The notes under the pieces: model-generated
Told to the model about the DNA's origin: nothing
What the model saw: only the letters and a program-made list of their open reading frames with translations
Database searches by the model: none
Shown here: one piece after another, positions 46,527 through 58,555 of the stretch
How the letters are laid out: each line of letters opens with the position of its first letter
Position numbering within the stretch: position 1 is the stretch's first letter
From: Tolypeutes matacus
Taxonomy: Eukaryota; Chordata; Mammalia; Cingulata; Chlamyphoridae
Direction of reading: 5' to 3'
Assembly: GCA_026826555.1 (NCBI GenBank)
Contig: JAKSZT010054565.1
Coordinates: 3,327,648-3,391,647 of the forward strand
DNA length: 64,000 nt
Made by a program: the position numbers and the translations under genes

Positions 46527-47374
46527 TCTCAAAACAACAGCCTACTTAAAGGTTAAAACCTAGAGTAATTCTTGTTACATAAAAAAAACAACAACCAAGT
46601 CTAAGGTAATTACACAATGAACATTGTAGTTAAAGTAATATAAAGAAATGGGGAATAAGTATTAGAAAGATCAGATCAAAATTATTATTTTAATATAATA
46701 TTCTATGTGGAAGACTCATGAAAATATCAACTCAAATACTACTAGACCTTAAAAAGAAGTTCAGTAATATGTCCAATAGTAAAACAAATTCAAATATAGA
46801 TTTCCTATATATATATTTCTATATATTATTCAGGTAATAACCAGTTAGAGATAAAAGAGAAAGAAAAATACTCTTTATACAGGTGACTCATGATATAAAA
46901 TACTTCAAAAAGCCCCCAAAATTTAAGAAATGGGCAAGGTGCCTATGAAAGCCAAAAAATTTTCCTGAGGCTTATATAAAAGACTTCAGTACCTATAGAC
47001 AGATTTCTCCAAATTGATTTATAAATGATTCTATTCCAATAAAATTTAAATTGGATTTTGTAGGGAATTTTACAAAATAAATCTAAAGTTAATATATATG
47101 GATGAATGAATATATTATAATAACCAATGGTTTATCTATCTGCTAAAAATTAAGTTATAGCCAAAATTGACAAAAGTAGATACAGGTCCCCCCAAAATCA
47201 GTTAAATAGACAGTCAAGAAATAAGCCTATACCATATACAATGCAGGGTGCTAATAATTGGGTAGTTTATAGGAATCCCGTATTTTATACATAAAAAAGA
47301 AAAAAAAAAAAAAAAAAAAAGAGAAAGAAGCCTGTGATTTAGGTGCCTTTGTAGGTCAGAGGAGAAATATTTGA

Positions 47375-47494
47375 GTACATAGAGGGGAGTAGATGTAGCT
47401 CAGTGATTAAATGCCTGCTTCCCATGTATGAGGTCCTGGATGCAATCCCCAGTACCTCCTAAAAAACAACAATGACAAAAGCGTACATAGAGGG
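47375..47494 (+). mobile_element. DAS SINE, short form, with 12-bp TSDs
   Basis: Body 47387-47482 lies between perfect TSDs GTACATAGAGGG (47375-47386 and 47483-47494). The head GAGTAGATGTAGCTCAGTG and B-box-like GGATGCAATCCCC are followed by ACCTCCTA6. The A-tail is mutated (ACAACAATGACAAAA), so it is older than the copy at 45371. Confidence 0.92.
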
Positions 47495-50075
47495 ATAGTT
47501 CATATTGATAAAAAGAACAATCTACCAAGAGAATAGAATAATTACGCACCTTTCTGCCCTTAACAATGTAGCTTTGGAAAATATAAAGCAAAAACTAGTA
47601 AAACTGAAAAGATAAATGGAGAAATTTTCAATCATAGGACAAATTCACACTTTTCTAAGAAATGAATATTTTAAGTAGACAACAAAATATTCACACTGAA
47701 TGTAAATGACACAAAGAACAAGTTTGTACTAACAAACTTATATACACATTCTTTTCAAACACGCACAAATTGATAATATTTAGGTAACAAAGGAAATTCC
47801 AGAAATTTGAAATATTAGAGATCACATAAGCTCTCCTCACTGACCAATTGAGAAAATAACAAGAGGAGAGATAAAATAAATCACTACTCTCACAAATATA
47901 AAAACACATAAAAATGTCTTGTGTTAATAAGGAAATTAAAGAGTGGAAATTTCACACTATTTATAAATAAGCAATAGAGCATTAAATATTAAAACCTGTG
48001 AGATGTGGCTAAAGCAGTAATCAGAGGAAAATTTATGGACTTAAATGCATACATTAGAACACGAGGGAAATTGAAATCAAATGGACCAAGCATAATATTG
48101 AAGATGCTAGAAAAAGAACAAAAAAATTAATCTCTAGAAAGTAGAAAGGAGAAATTAATAAAGATGAAAACTGACATTGATAAAATAAACAAGAACAAGA
48201 ACTAGTAGAATTGATCAATAAAACCTTCCTCAAGCTTGATCAAGCAAATGGAGAGAGTATAAATAAACATCATCAGGAATGAGATGAGAGGATATAATTA
48301 CAGATAGAGAGCGAATTCAATTTTATATGAAGTGTCTTTATATTGATAACTTTGAAAAGTAGATAATTTGCATGATAGTTCAGAAAAATATAAATTACCA
48401 AATTAGTTCAAGAAACAGAAAATATAAATATGCTAATTTCCGTTGAAGAAATTAGGAAGCTAGTCAAAGATATACCCCTATAAAGAACATCAAGCCCAGA
48501 TGAGTTACTATTTAGTTCTACCTCACCTTCAAGAACCTGTCAATTCTCATATGTAAATTTGAAAGTCAACTCATGGCTTTTAGAATATATAGAATATTTC
48601 TTATTCTAAAATCATGCCAGAAGTAAAAGGAAGTTTTTAAAAATTAAGTATTCTTTCCTGATAAACAAACATACATCTCACTAATATTGCACTTGGAAAA
48701 TAGAAGAAAACTTCCATTAACAAGGTGAAGATATCTATTAAAAATCTATAGCAGTGGTGGAACTATCAGAATTACTTCCATTCAAGACATGAACAAGACA
48801 AGGATTCCTCTCACTTCCATATTCGATATTATATTGTATGATATATTGCTGTATGTACACTGTATATACAATAGTATATATTGCATATGGTTATATTATA
48901 AAATAATATATTATATTGCATTATGGTCCTAGCCAATGCTATATAACATGAAAAAGAAAAAGAAAAAGAGGCATGTGAATATTGGAAAGGAAGATATGAT
49001 GGTGTTGCTTTGTTTTTTGGCAGCCATCTCCCTAGAAAGAGCAAGTTAATCAATTGAGAATCCACTAGAGCTAATAAGAAAGTACATAAGTGGCATAATA
49101 CCAAATAAACATATTAAAACCAATAGCTTTCAATACACCAGGATTATCTCATTAAAAAAAGTAACTGAAAAATTTCCCAATTTACAATAGCAATAAGAAC
49201 CATAAATTATCTATGAATAAACAAAACATTGAGGGGCATAATAGACATACACACATACATACCTTATTTTTGGATGAGATTCTTAATATGATAAAGGTAC
49301 ATATTGTCCCCAAATTAAGTTATAAATTCAATGTCCAGCAATATTTTTATGGAACTCAATAAGCTGTTCTAAAATTCACATAGAAGAAAAGTGCATGAAA
49401 AAAGCTAAGACAATTTAGAAGACAGAGAAGAGGTGGATCTGCCTTCCCAAATATCAAGACATATTGCAAAGCTATTTTAATTGAAGCAGGATGGTATTGG
49501 TGCTAAAGACTTAACTAGAACAATGAGATAAGAGTCAGAACAGATCCTTGTGTATAAGGATATTTAATTTGTGAAAAAATTGACATTGGTATCTCATATT
49601 AGTGGAAGGAAAGAAAGGTCTATTTAATAAATTGTGTGAAAAAATTAGATATTATGTGGAAAAACTAAAATTATATTTTAACATTATGCTATTCACCAAA
49701 GTAAAATCCAAATGGATTAATAAGCTAAATGTTATAGAAAAATAAAACTGCAAGCATTGTGAAAGACAGAAGCTACAAAAGAAAATAATGTGTCCAAATA
49801 AAATTAAAGACTTCTATATGACAAAAGACAACATAAACAAAATTCAAAGAGCAAATGCCGGTGGAAACTATTAACAGCATTTGTAATAGACAAAGGATTA
49901 ATACTCAAAGGAAATGTAAAAACTTAACAAATCAATAAGGAAAAGACCATTGACCCAAAAGGAAAACAATAAAACATAGAAATAGGTAGTTCAGTGTGAA
50001 TATTCTCGCTGTCCTGATTTTGTGATAATCAGGGTAGGCTAAACATTCGCTATATTAGAAACCGTGCATGTGTCT

Positions 50076-50104
50076 CCAGACCTAGTTTTTCTCCCTAGGT
50101 CTGG
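50076..50104 (+). other. Perfect 10-bp inverted repeat
   Basis: Arms CCAGACCTAG (50076-50085) and CTAGGTCTGG (50095-50104) are exact reverse complements with a 9-nt loop. They would form a stable RNA hairpin in the 5' part of the composite element. Confidence 0.8.
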
Positions 50105-50210
50105 TTTTAGAATGCTGGTGATAAACTAAGCCTGATTTATTATATGACCATCCTGTATGGGAAAAAACTGTAACTTTAGATATCTTTGGTCAACCTTAAG
50201 AGATATAGCA

Positions 50211-50735
50211 GGGGTATGGATGTGGCTCCGGTGGTTGGGTGTCTGTCTCCCTTATGGAGGGACCTGGGTTCAATCCCTGGGACCTCCTGGTAAAAATAAA
50301 AAAAGAAAAATATAGAAATCGGGTGGACCACCAGGCCCCTCGAGCAGGTGAGCCGCCAGGTCCCGCGAGTGGGTGAGCAGCCAGGCCCCATGTGCGGGTG
50401 AGCCTCCAAGCCACGTGCGTGGGTGCGCTGTCAGGCCCCACGAAGCCACGCAGCAAAATAATGACATAACAGGAGAGTGACACAGGGAGAGCCAAGACGA
50501 GATGCACCAAAAAACCAGGAACTGAGGTGGTGCAGGCAGTAGGATGCCTCTCTCCCACATCGGAGGTCCCAAGGATGGAATCCCAGTGAAGACAGGAGGA
50601 GAAGGATGAGAAGAGAGGGCAGGAAACCAACATAGAGAGTTGCCCAGCGAATGGACACAGAAACAGAAAAATGGGGGAGGGAGTGAAAATAGATAAAAGT
50701 AAGTAAGTAAGTAAATAAATAAATCCTTAAAAAAA
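50211..50735 (+). mobile_element. Dimeric DAS SINE with internal 25-bp x5 array
   Basis: The first unit GGTATGGATGTGGCTCCGG.., B box GGTTCAATCCC and short A stretch are followed by five tandem 25-bp units. Next comes a second tRNA-like unit (GAACTGAGGTGGTGCAGGC..) and the CAGCGAATGGACACAG tail region, ending in (AAGT)n/(AAAT)n/A. It lies wholly inside the composite insertion. Confidence 0.85.
50321..50445 (+). repeat. 25-bp minisatellite, five units
   Basis: GGGTG/AGGTG anchors fall at 50321, 50346, 50371, 50396 and 50421, an exact 25-bp period. Unit text resembles GGGTGAGCCGCCAGGCCCC. It is CpG-containing and forms the linker of the SINE dimer. Confidence 0.9.
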
Positions 50736-51604
50736 TGTATAGAGGAAAAAGATACGGACGATAGTTAGTAGTAATACTTTGACGATGCTCTTTCATGATT
50801 TGTTAATAGATGTTTCACAACAATGCAGGGTATTTGTGGGGGGGGTGATGTGTGGGAGCCCTGTATGATGTTATGCATGTTTGTTTTGTAAGTTCATGAT
50901 GTTTACTGAATACTTAGAGTTTACGTATGTTCATGTATGAATGATATACTTCAATAAATTTGTTTAAAAAAATTTAAAAGAAAAAGAAATAGGTAGTTCA
51001 TAGAAAAGGAATTAAAATGGAGACTAAACATATTAAAAGTTGCTTAACTTTACTTTACATTACATTACATTACATTATTATGAAGAAAATCCAAAATAGA
51101 CACCATTTTGTACCTATTATAGCAAAATAAGTTCTATAGTGTCAATTGTGGGGACAGTATGAAGAAACAAGCACGCTCATACTTTGCTTGTTGGGGTAAA
51201 TTGGTTCAGATATTTTGGAGGGCCATTAGGCAGTATCTACTGCAATTGAAAATGCATACACCACATGATCAAGGAAGTTAATGTATTTGTGTACATGTAC
51301 TTTCTTTCAGAAATTCTAAAAAAATGTTCTGGGAGTCGTGTTCAAGTTGCTCCTTGCAGTCTCATTGATGGCAAAAGGCTGGAAGTTACCTAAATATAGA
51401 TCATACTACATAGTGATTTCTTTAAAAAAGTAGTTGATTTATATGAACTGATGTGGAAAGATAGTCAAGATATATTGCCATTTAAAAAATGCAGGCTGTG
51501 ACGTAATATGTGTAGTATGAAATCAAACCCATAGACTAAAGCTTTCTTTCAAAAGAAAAAAGTGCTGTATATTTTTCACTGATGTGCGCATAGTATATTG
51601 CGAG

Positions 51605-51850
51605 ACAGCAGAACATTGGTTAATGCTCTGGCTGATTCTGCAGCTAGACTTCCTGAGTTCAAATATCTACAATGCCACCTAGGGGCCCCTGGTGTCTTTT
51701 CAGCCACCCCCTGTGTCTTAGTTTCCTCAAAGGGGGTTAGTAGTTGTGCCCTCTAGGCTGTTTGAAAGATTACACAAGTTCACACGTGTGAAGCTCTTTA
51801 GGCAGTGCCAGTCAGGTGGTAAGCACTCATTAAGTTAGTTATTTTTATTT
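51605..51850 (+). mobile_element. MIR SINE
   Basis: GAACATTGGTTAATGCTCTGG, GCAGCTAGACTTCCTGAG, TTCAAATATCTACAATGCC, TTAGTTTCCTC, TTGAAAGATTACACAAG and AGTGCCAGTCAGGTGG follow nearly the whole MIR consensus in sense. Confidence 0.8.
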
Positions 51851-51894
51851 TGGAAAAATCTCTGGGTTTCTGCTCATCAAATTGATAGTTACAG

Positions 51895-53985
51895 TTACTT
51901 CTTTTAAAAAAATTGTATTTTAGTAACATTATATATATTAACATATATACAACCTAAAATCTCCCCTTTTTAACCACATGCAAATATTTAATTCAGTGCT
52001 GTTAATTATATTCACAATTTTGTACTGCCATCATCACCATCCATTACCCAAATGTTTCCATCATCCCAAATAGAAACTGTATACATTTTAAGCCTTTACT
52101 CTCTATTCCTTAACCCCACCCTGTCCCCTGATAACCTGTATTCTAGATTCTGATTCTATGAGTTTGCTTATTCTAATTATTTCATATTGGTGAGACCATA
52201 CAATATTTGTCCTTTTATGTCTGGCTTATTTCACTTAATATGATGTCTTCAAGCTTCATCCATGTTGTAGTATGCATCAGAACTTCATTTCTGTTTATGG
52301 CTTAATAATATTTCATTGCACATGCATACATACCACATTTTGTTTATCCATTTGTTGGTTGATAGACACTTGATAGCTTCCATTTATTGGCAATTGTGAA
52401 TAGTGCTGCTATGAACATTGGTGTGCAAATATCTGTTCGAGTTCCTGCCTTCAATTCTTTTGGGTGTATACCTGGAAGTGGAATTGCCAGGTCATATGGT
52501 AATTCTACACTTACCTTTCTGAGGAACAGCCAAACTGTCCAAAGCGGCTGTACCATTTTACATTCCGGCAGCAATGAATGAGTGTTCCTATTTCTCCACA
52601 ACCTCTCTATCACTTGTAACTTTCCATTTTTTAAATAGTAGCCATTCAAGTGCGTGTGTGAATTGGCATCTCAGTGTGGCTTTGATTTGCATTTCCCTCA
52701 TAGCTAATGATGTTGAGCAGCTTTTCATGTGCTTTTTGGCCATTTGAACGTCTTCTTTGGAGAAATGTGTATTCAAGTCTTTTGTCCATTTTTTAATTAG
52801 GTTGTTTATCTTTTTGTTGTTGCATTGAAGGAATTCTTTATGTATTCTGGACATTAAACCTTTATTGGATATGTGTCATTTTATTTTCATGATGTTTGTT
52901 GATGTTTTCTGGATTTTTATTATCCTCTTCCTTTGGATGGGCCACCATTTCCTGCTTCTTTATCTTGATCTTTTATTGCATGCTGTACTTTTTAATATTT
53001 TAAAACGTTAACTCCAGGATTTCCCCCTGCGTTGTCTGTTTCTTGAGTTTGTAACCAGCTGGTGATATGACAGAGGTTTTTTTTGGGTGTCATCCCTCCT
53101 ATCAGGAAGGTTTGCCCAAGGGGAACATGGAATCTGGGGTCCTCTTTTCTGGGCCTTTGTCTTGTCCTGGGCTTGTATTTGCTAGTGACCTTGGGGATTC
53201 TCCTGTTTTACAGAGTTTGAACTCCCCGTCTATTTCCCTGGAGACAGACCTTCTCCCTCTTGGTGTTCCACTGAGGGACTTAAAGCAGGTAAACCTTTGC
53301 CCCAGGCTGTCTCCCTCCCTCATTTCTTACACGGCTCTCATTGTCCCCAGCTGGACAGGCAAATTGTGGGAGGGGGGCACACTGGAAAGGAGTTTTCCAA
53401 ATAGTCTTTCCCAACTAGAACAAGGGAGTCCTGGCTGGCTCCAAACTGCCCTAGAAAGGGGGTGAGAAAGGGCTCAGGAGGGTGCCAGGACCTTCTTCCA
53501 CAGCTTCCCAAAGCTGTACTTTCTTTACTTGCCCAGCAAATCCAGCCCCTCAACTGTCCCTTGCAGCTAGCCTGTAAGTCTCTTCCACTGTCTTTGTCTG
53601 GGCTGGGTTGAAATAATGGCTACCCTCAGAGCTGGGCCCCCAGCACTCTGAAGTAGTAATCAAAAGCTGATCAGCCTGTGCCCACCCGGATCTTGGGAAA
53701 ATGGATTTTTATGGCCCTTTCTGGCACCAGCAAGCTATGCCAGGGGCCAGCCCCCACTGCTGCCTGCTATGAGAGTGGAGCTGGGCAATGGTAACTGCCA
53801 CGTGAAGAGAGCAATTTACTGGTATTTACCATAATTTACTAGGCTCTTCCTCCTGCTCTTTCCTGGATGCCGCAGTGTTCTGCTGGACTCTGGAGTTTCA
53901 AAATAGTCTATTTTGGTAGTTCCTGCCTGTTTAATAGTTATTCTTTTGGAAGGACTGATTTCTGGAGCTTCCTTCTTTGCCACCT
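51895..53985 (-). mobile_element. L1 with large internal deletion (3' end joined to 5'UTR), antisense
   Basis: 51895-52885 is the complement of an L1 3'UTR and ORF2 C-terminus (CTTCATCCATGTTGTAGTATG, GGCAATTGTGAATAGTGCTGC, ATTTCCCTCATAGCTAATG). From about 52890 to 53985 the sequence becomes GC/CT-rich, like an L1 5'UTR in complement. It ends in GGAGCTTCCTTCTTTGCCACCTTCC, where an L1 5' terminus with its YY1-type site would lie. The roughly 5 kb of ORF1 and most of ORF2 are missing. Two separate L1 pieces are the alternative. Confidence 0.6.
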
Positions 53986-54239
53986 TCCCGTAGTAATGGT
54001 TACTTCTGATGAGAGAATGCAATTAGAGGTTGAATGAGGGTTTGATCAAGGAGAATTTTTGCTTTGTCTGTATTGTTTGATTTTAAAAGACGTTCTCATA
54101 TTTCTTGGGGAATTAAATGAAATTTCATAAAAATCAGTGAGAGAAAGTAGAAATAGTTTTGCTACTACCATCTAATAATTCAGGGAAAATAAAGTTAGGT
54201 CCTTAACGTAAAGCTAAATACCCCCGGGTGCATTAAAAA

Positions 54240-55075
54240 TTCAACTTCAAAAATAAAACCACAAAAGAACTGAAACAAAGGCAAATGTTGCTGTAATAGG
54301 ACAGCTTACTTATGATCTCAATGGCAGAAATCATGGAAAAAAATTGATATACTGGATGACATAAAAATATAAATTGTTTTTCAAATGACATCAAAATGAA
54401 ATTAAGGGGTTAATTGTGGAAATTATTTAAAATATACACTACAAAGGAATAATGACGTTTTTCATTAATAGTTTTTAAAAAATAATAAGAAATAGAAAAT
54501 GATAAAAGAAAATGAACAAGTCGTTAGCAGAATTAGAAATATAAGTGGACAATGAACATCTGCAAAAATTGCTTAACCTCAGTAGACATCAAAGATATGC
54601 ATATTTGAACAATTTTTACTTATCAATTGGCAAAGATTTGAAAACTATTATCAGTACTGGAGGAAGTTTGAGGAAGATGATTTTATTAGTATGAATTGTG
54701 AGACATCTTCTGGAAGAGAGTTTTGCAATATGTATTAAATGCCTTAAAAATGAGCATATTTTTTGATTCAGTGATTCAATTTCTAGAAATTACTCAAATG
54801 GAATAATCTCAGATATGCACACAGAAACCAGTTCAATGAAATTCATCAGGGTGTTATTTTAATTAGCAAAAAAAAGGAAAACGACCTAAATATGCAATAA
54901 TACATCATTAAATAAATCTTACAAAGGGTAGACTATTATTTAGGCAATAAAAATGTTACTATTGAAGACTATTTAATGGTATAGAAATATATTTACAATA
55001 TGAGTGAGTGGGATATCATAATGACTGCAACACATATCAATAAATGTAATTTTAATTTTGTAAAAAAAAAGCTTC
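54240..55075 (+). mobile_element. Old L1 3' region, sense
   Basis: AAAATTGCTTAACCTCAGTAG, ACTTATCAATTGGCAAAG, TTTTTGATTCAGTGATTCAATTTC and a (A)9 at about 55060 match an old L1M 3' part. Strongly decayed. 55081-55320 is AT-rich and unassigned. Confidence 0.65.
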
Positions 55076-55417
55076 TGTAAATGAATAAATATATAGCTAG
55101 CGCTATTTATATTTCCATCCTTATTTCTATATGCAAAAATATGAATTCATATGTATTAATATATACAGATAAAACTACATATATGAAAAAACAAAACTGG
55201 ATAGAAATGGACCACAATGTTAAAATTGATTTTTTCCAGGCAGTGATGACATTTATCATTTTCTCTGTGCTTTATATTTATTTAACTATCATAACCAATA
55301 CATGAATATGTTATTCAAAAAATTAATGTCCTACATATCAAGCTGAAATCCCCCTGACCAGCCCCTCACCTGATAGCCCACACCCCACATCCTCTCCATA
55401 GGAATGAACTGTTCTAT

Positions 55418-55863
55418 TGTCTTAGTTTGCTGAAGCTGCTATAACAAATACCACAAACTGGTTGGCTTAAAACAACAGAAGTGTATTTGTCATATATTCT
55501 GGAGCTTAGAAGTCTGAAATCAAGGTGTCAGGAGGACCATGCCTTTCCTTAAACCTGTTGGGGAGACTCTGTCCCATTCCTCTTTGAGCTGCTGGTAGTT
55601 TGCTGGCAACCCATGGCCTTCTGTGCTTCAGTTTTCACAGGGTGTTCTCTCTTTTGTCTCTCTCTGACTTTTTCCAAGTTTCTTCTTCTTATAAGGACAT
55701 CAGTCATACTGACTTAAGGGCCTACCCTACTCCAATATGATCTCCTATTAATTTGTCTAATTCCATCTGCAGTGACCCTACTCTCAAATAAAATCATGTT
55801 CTGAGGTGCTGGGGATTAGTTCTTTAGCATATCTTTTTTGGGCACACAATTCAATCTGTAACA
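55418..55863 (-). mobile_element. MLT1-type MaLR LTR, antisense
   Basis: The plus strand starts TGTCTTAGTTTGCTGAAGCTGC..AACAAATACCACAAACTGG and ends GGCACACAATTCAATCTGTAACA, the complement of an MLT1A/B LTR. CTTATAAGGACATCAGTCATACT lies in the middle. It interrupts the old L1 that continues rightwards. Confidence 0.85.
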
Positions 55864-56586
55864 TGGGTCATACTATAATTGCCTGTTTAGTTTTAAAAGA
55901 ACCTGCCAAATCATAGTCCAGAGTGACTTACCATTTTATATTTCCATCAGCCAATGTATGAGTGATCTAGTTTCTCCACATCCTCACCATTTGGTGTTGT
56001 CACAAATTTTTATATTGGCCATTCTGATAGGTGTGTATGACATCTCTTTGTGGTTTTAATTTGTGTTTCCTTAATGGCTAATGGTGTTGGACATCATTTC
56101 ATATGCTTATTTGCCACTTCCTCTTTGATGAAATGTCTTTTGCCCATTTTCTAATTGAATTATTTGCCATTTTACAATTGAGTTTTGAGTGTTCTTTCTA
56201 TACTCTAGATACCAGTCTTGTCAGGTAAGTGGTTTGCTAATATTTTTTTCCCAGTCTGTAGCATGTATTTTCATCTCTTTTACATGGTCTTTGACAAAGC
56301 AAATGTTTTTAATTTTAAAGTCCAATTTATCAATTTTCCCTTTTATGGATAATGCTTTTGGTGTCACTTAAAGAATTTTTGCTTACCCCTAGATACTGAA
56401 GATTTTCTCTTATGTTTTTTTTATCTCTAAATGTTCTATAGTTTTACATTTTATATTTAATCTATGATCCATTTTGAGTTAATTTTTGTTTAAGGTATAG
56501 AGGTTAGGTCAATTTTCTTTTTCTTTTTAATTGCCTATCGATGTCCGATTGCTCCAGCATCATTGAATTATGTTTGTACCAGTGTC

Positions 56587-57706
56587 AAAATAAGTTGAAC
56601 ATTAAGAGAATGAAAAGACAAGCCAGAGACTGGGAGAAAATATTTTCAAAACACATATCTGATAAAAGACTTGTATCCAAAATATACAAAGAACTCTTAA
56701 AACTCAACAATAAGAAAACCAACTACCCAATGAAAAAGTTCTGAACAGACATCTCACCAAAGAAGATATACAGAAGGCAAACACACACATGAAAAGATGA
56801 CCATCATATGTCATTAGGGAATTGCAAATTAAAACAATGAGATACCACTACATACCCATTAGTATGGCTAAAATCCAAAACACTGACAATACTAAATACT
56901 GGCAAGGATGTGGAGCAATGGGAACTCTTACTCATTGTGGGAATGCAAAATGGTACAGCCACTTTGGAAGACAGTCTGGCAGTTTCTTAAAAGGCTAAAC
57001 ATTCGCTTACCGTATGATCTAGCATTCCACTCCTAGGTATTTGCCCAAATGAGTTGAAAACTTAGGTCCACACAAAACCCTGCACATAATTATTTATAGC
57101 AGGTTTATTCATAATTGTCAGGAATTGGAAGTAGCCAAGATGTCCTTCAATAGGTGAAGAGATAAACAAACTATGGTCCATCCATTCAATGGAATTTTAT
57201 TCAATAACAAATAGAAATGAGCTATTAAGCCACAACCCATTGAGAAAACTTCAATGCATATTGCTTAATGAAAGAAGCCAGTCTGAAAAAGCTACATTCT
57301 GTATGATTTCAACTATATGACATTTTGGAAAAGACAAAACTTGGAGACAGTAAAATAATTTGTGGTTGCTGGGGGTTCAGGGGGAGGGAAGTTCACAGGG
57401 CATTTTTAGGGCAGTGAAACTATTCTCTATGATACTGTAATGGTTGATAAATGATATTATGGGTTCATCAAAACACATAGAACTGTACAACACAAAGAGT
57501 GAGCCCTAGTGTAAACTAAGGGCTTTAGTTAATAATAATGTAATGATATTGTTCATCAGTTATAACAAATGTACCCACTAAAGCAAGACATTAATAATAG
57601 GAGAAACTGTGTGTGTGTTTGGTGGAGGGAGTACATTTTTTTTTCACAATTTTTCAGTAAACCCAAAACTGCTGTAAAGTGATTTAAAACAAAATCAATT
57701 GAGCAA
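56587..57706 (+). mobile_element. Nested 5'-truncated L1 (3' end), sense, with diverged TSDs
   Basis: Sense L1 at 56603-57690: GCCAGAGACTGGGAGAAAATATTT, AATGGTACAGCCACTTTGG, GTCCTTCAATAGGTGAAGAG and a 3'UTR tail with a GTGTGTGTTTGGTGGAGGG tract. Flanks AAAATAAGTTGAACAT (56587-56602) and AAAATCAATTGAGCAA (57691-57706) are a diverged ~16-bp TSD, and the host L1 reads through them. Confidence 0.85.
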
Positions 57707-57961
57707 TGTTCCATTGATATATATGCCTATCCCTTTGGCAATGCTCATATATAGTCATGATTTCAGCAGCTATATAGTAGGTCTTTGAATTGGGAAGACT
57801 CATAACTTCTACTTTCTTTTTTTTTTTTTTTCTTCAAAATTTAGTTTGCTAGTTCCTTTGTCTTTCTGTATAGATTTTGGAATAATATTTTCTATATCTA
57901 CAAAAACACTGGGATTTTGATAGGAATTCTTTTAAACTTGTATATTAATTTGAGAGAATTG

Positions 57962-58555
57962 ATACCTGTATTAGTCAGCCAAAGGGGTACTGATGCAAAA
58001 TACCAGAAATTGGTTGGTTTTTATAAAGGTTATTTATTTGGGATAGAAGCTTACAGTTACTGGGCCATAAAGCATAAGTTTCTTCCCTTACCAAAGTCTC
58101 TTATTACGTGTTGGAGCAAGGCAGCTGCCAACGTTTGCCAGGGTTCAGGCTTCTTGGGTTCCTCTCTTCCCGGGGCTCCATTTCTCTTTGGGCTTAGCTC
58201 CTCTGGTTCCTCCAGAAGGTCAGCTGTAGACTATGAGGCTCTCTAGGTTTTGTCTCTCTCCACAAGGGCAGCTGTGAACTCTCAGGCAAATGGCTTGTCT
58301 CTATCCCAGGGCCTTCTCTTCTTCCTCACCAGAACTCCAACAACAAAACTGCTCCAATTCTGTCCTTTGCCTTGCCTTTTATATTTGATTTCCCACCCAC
58401 CAAGGGGTGGGGCTCAATGCCCTACTGACGTGGCCCAGTTAATGCCCTAATCATAACTTAATCATACCCAGATTAGGAGACCAGTTTATAAGCATAATCC
58501 AATATCTATTTTTGGAATTCATAATTACATCAAACTGCCAAACTGCTACAATAGC
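57962..58555 (-). mobile_element. ERV-L-class solo LTR with 5-bp TSD
   Basis: The plus strand runs TGTATTAGTCAGCCAAAGGGG..CCAAACTGCTACA (57967-58550, 584 bp), with TG..CA ends. The flanking pentamers are ATACC (57962-57966) and ATAGC (58551-58555). The 5-bp duplication fits ERV-L integration. Host L1 sequence continues on both sides (GAATTGATACC | CTTTACTATGTTGAG). It is a solo LTR, left by recombination of a former provirus. Confidence 0.85.

Larger units (their letters stand above)
43830..47330 (+). mobile_element. Degenerate L1 (copy A), ORF2 region, sense
   Basis: An A-rich plus strand carries L1 ORF2 wording: GATATCAGACAAAGTAAAATTC (endonuclease), ATCAAAACTTATGGTATATG.. (linker), and GCTGGAGAAAAATATTTAATC with AAAATTCAACATTCC (RT region). 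No frame survives. It is interrupted by an LTR (44811-45265), a SINE (45371-45470) and a MER5-like element (46322-46526). 44180-44440 has L2-like wording and may be a further insertion. Confidence 0.75.
49978..51000 (+). mobile_element. Composite insertion with perfect 16-bp TSD
   Basis: AGAAATAGGTAGTTCA occurs at 49978-49993 and 50985-51000 and brackets 991 bp inserted into L1 copy B. From 5' to 3' the insert holds a leader with a hairpin (50076-50104), a dimeric DAS SINE (50211-50735), an L1-like G-rich tail (GGGGGGGGTGATGTGTGGGAG at about 50837) and AATAAA-like TCAATAAATTTG before an A-rich end. This is the layout of an L1-mobilised insertion carrying or later acquiring a SINE. Confidence 0.85.
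47495..51590 (+). mobile_element. Degenerate L1 (copy B), ORF2 to 3' end, sense
   Basis: GGATAGTTCATATTGATAAAAA, GCAGTAATCAGAGGAAAATTT, CTTAAATGCATACATTAG and GGTGGATCTGCCTTCCCAAA mark successive ORF2 stretches. The 3' end follows the composite insertion (TTGGGGTAAATTGGTTCAG..GGCCATTAGGCAG). The linker occurs in both copy A (45280) and copy B (47985), which shows two separate elements. A (TTACA)n tract lies at 51053-51077. All frames broken. Confidence 0.75.

Noticed and set aside
50690..50730. CRISPR-like or structured short repeats
   Set aside because: Simple (AAGT)n/(AAAT)n tail of a SINE in a mammalian genome.
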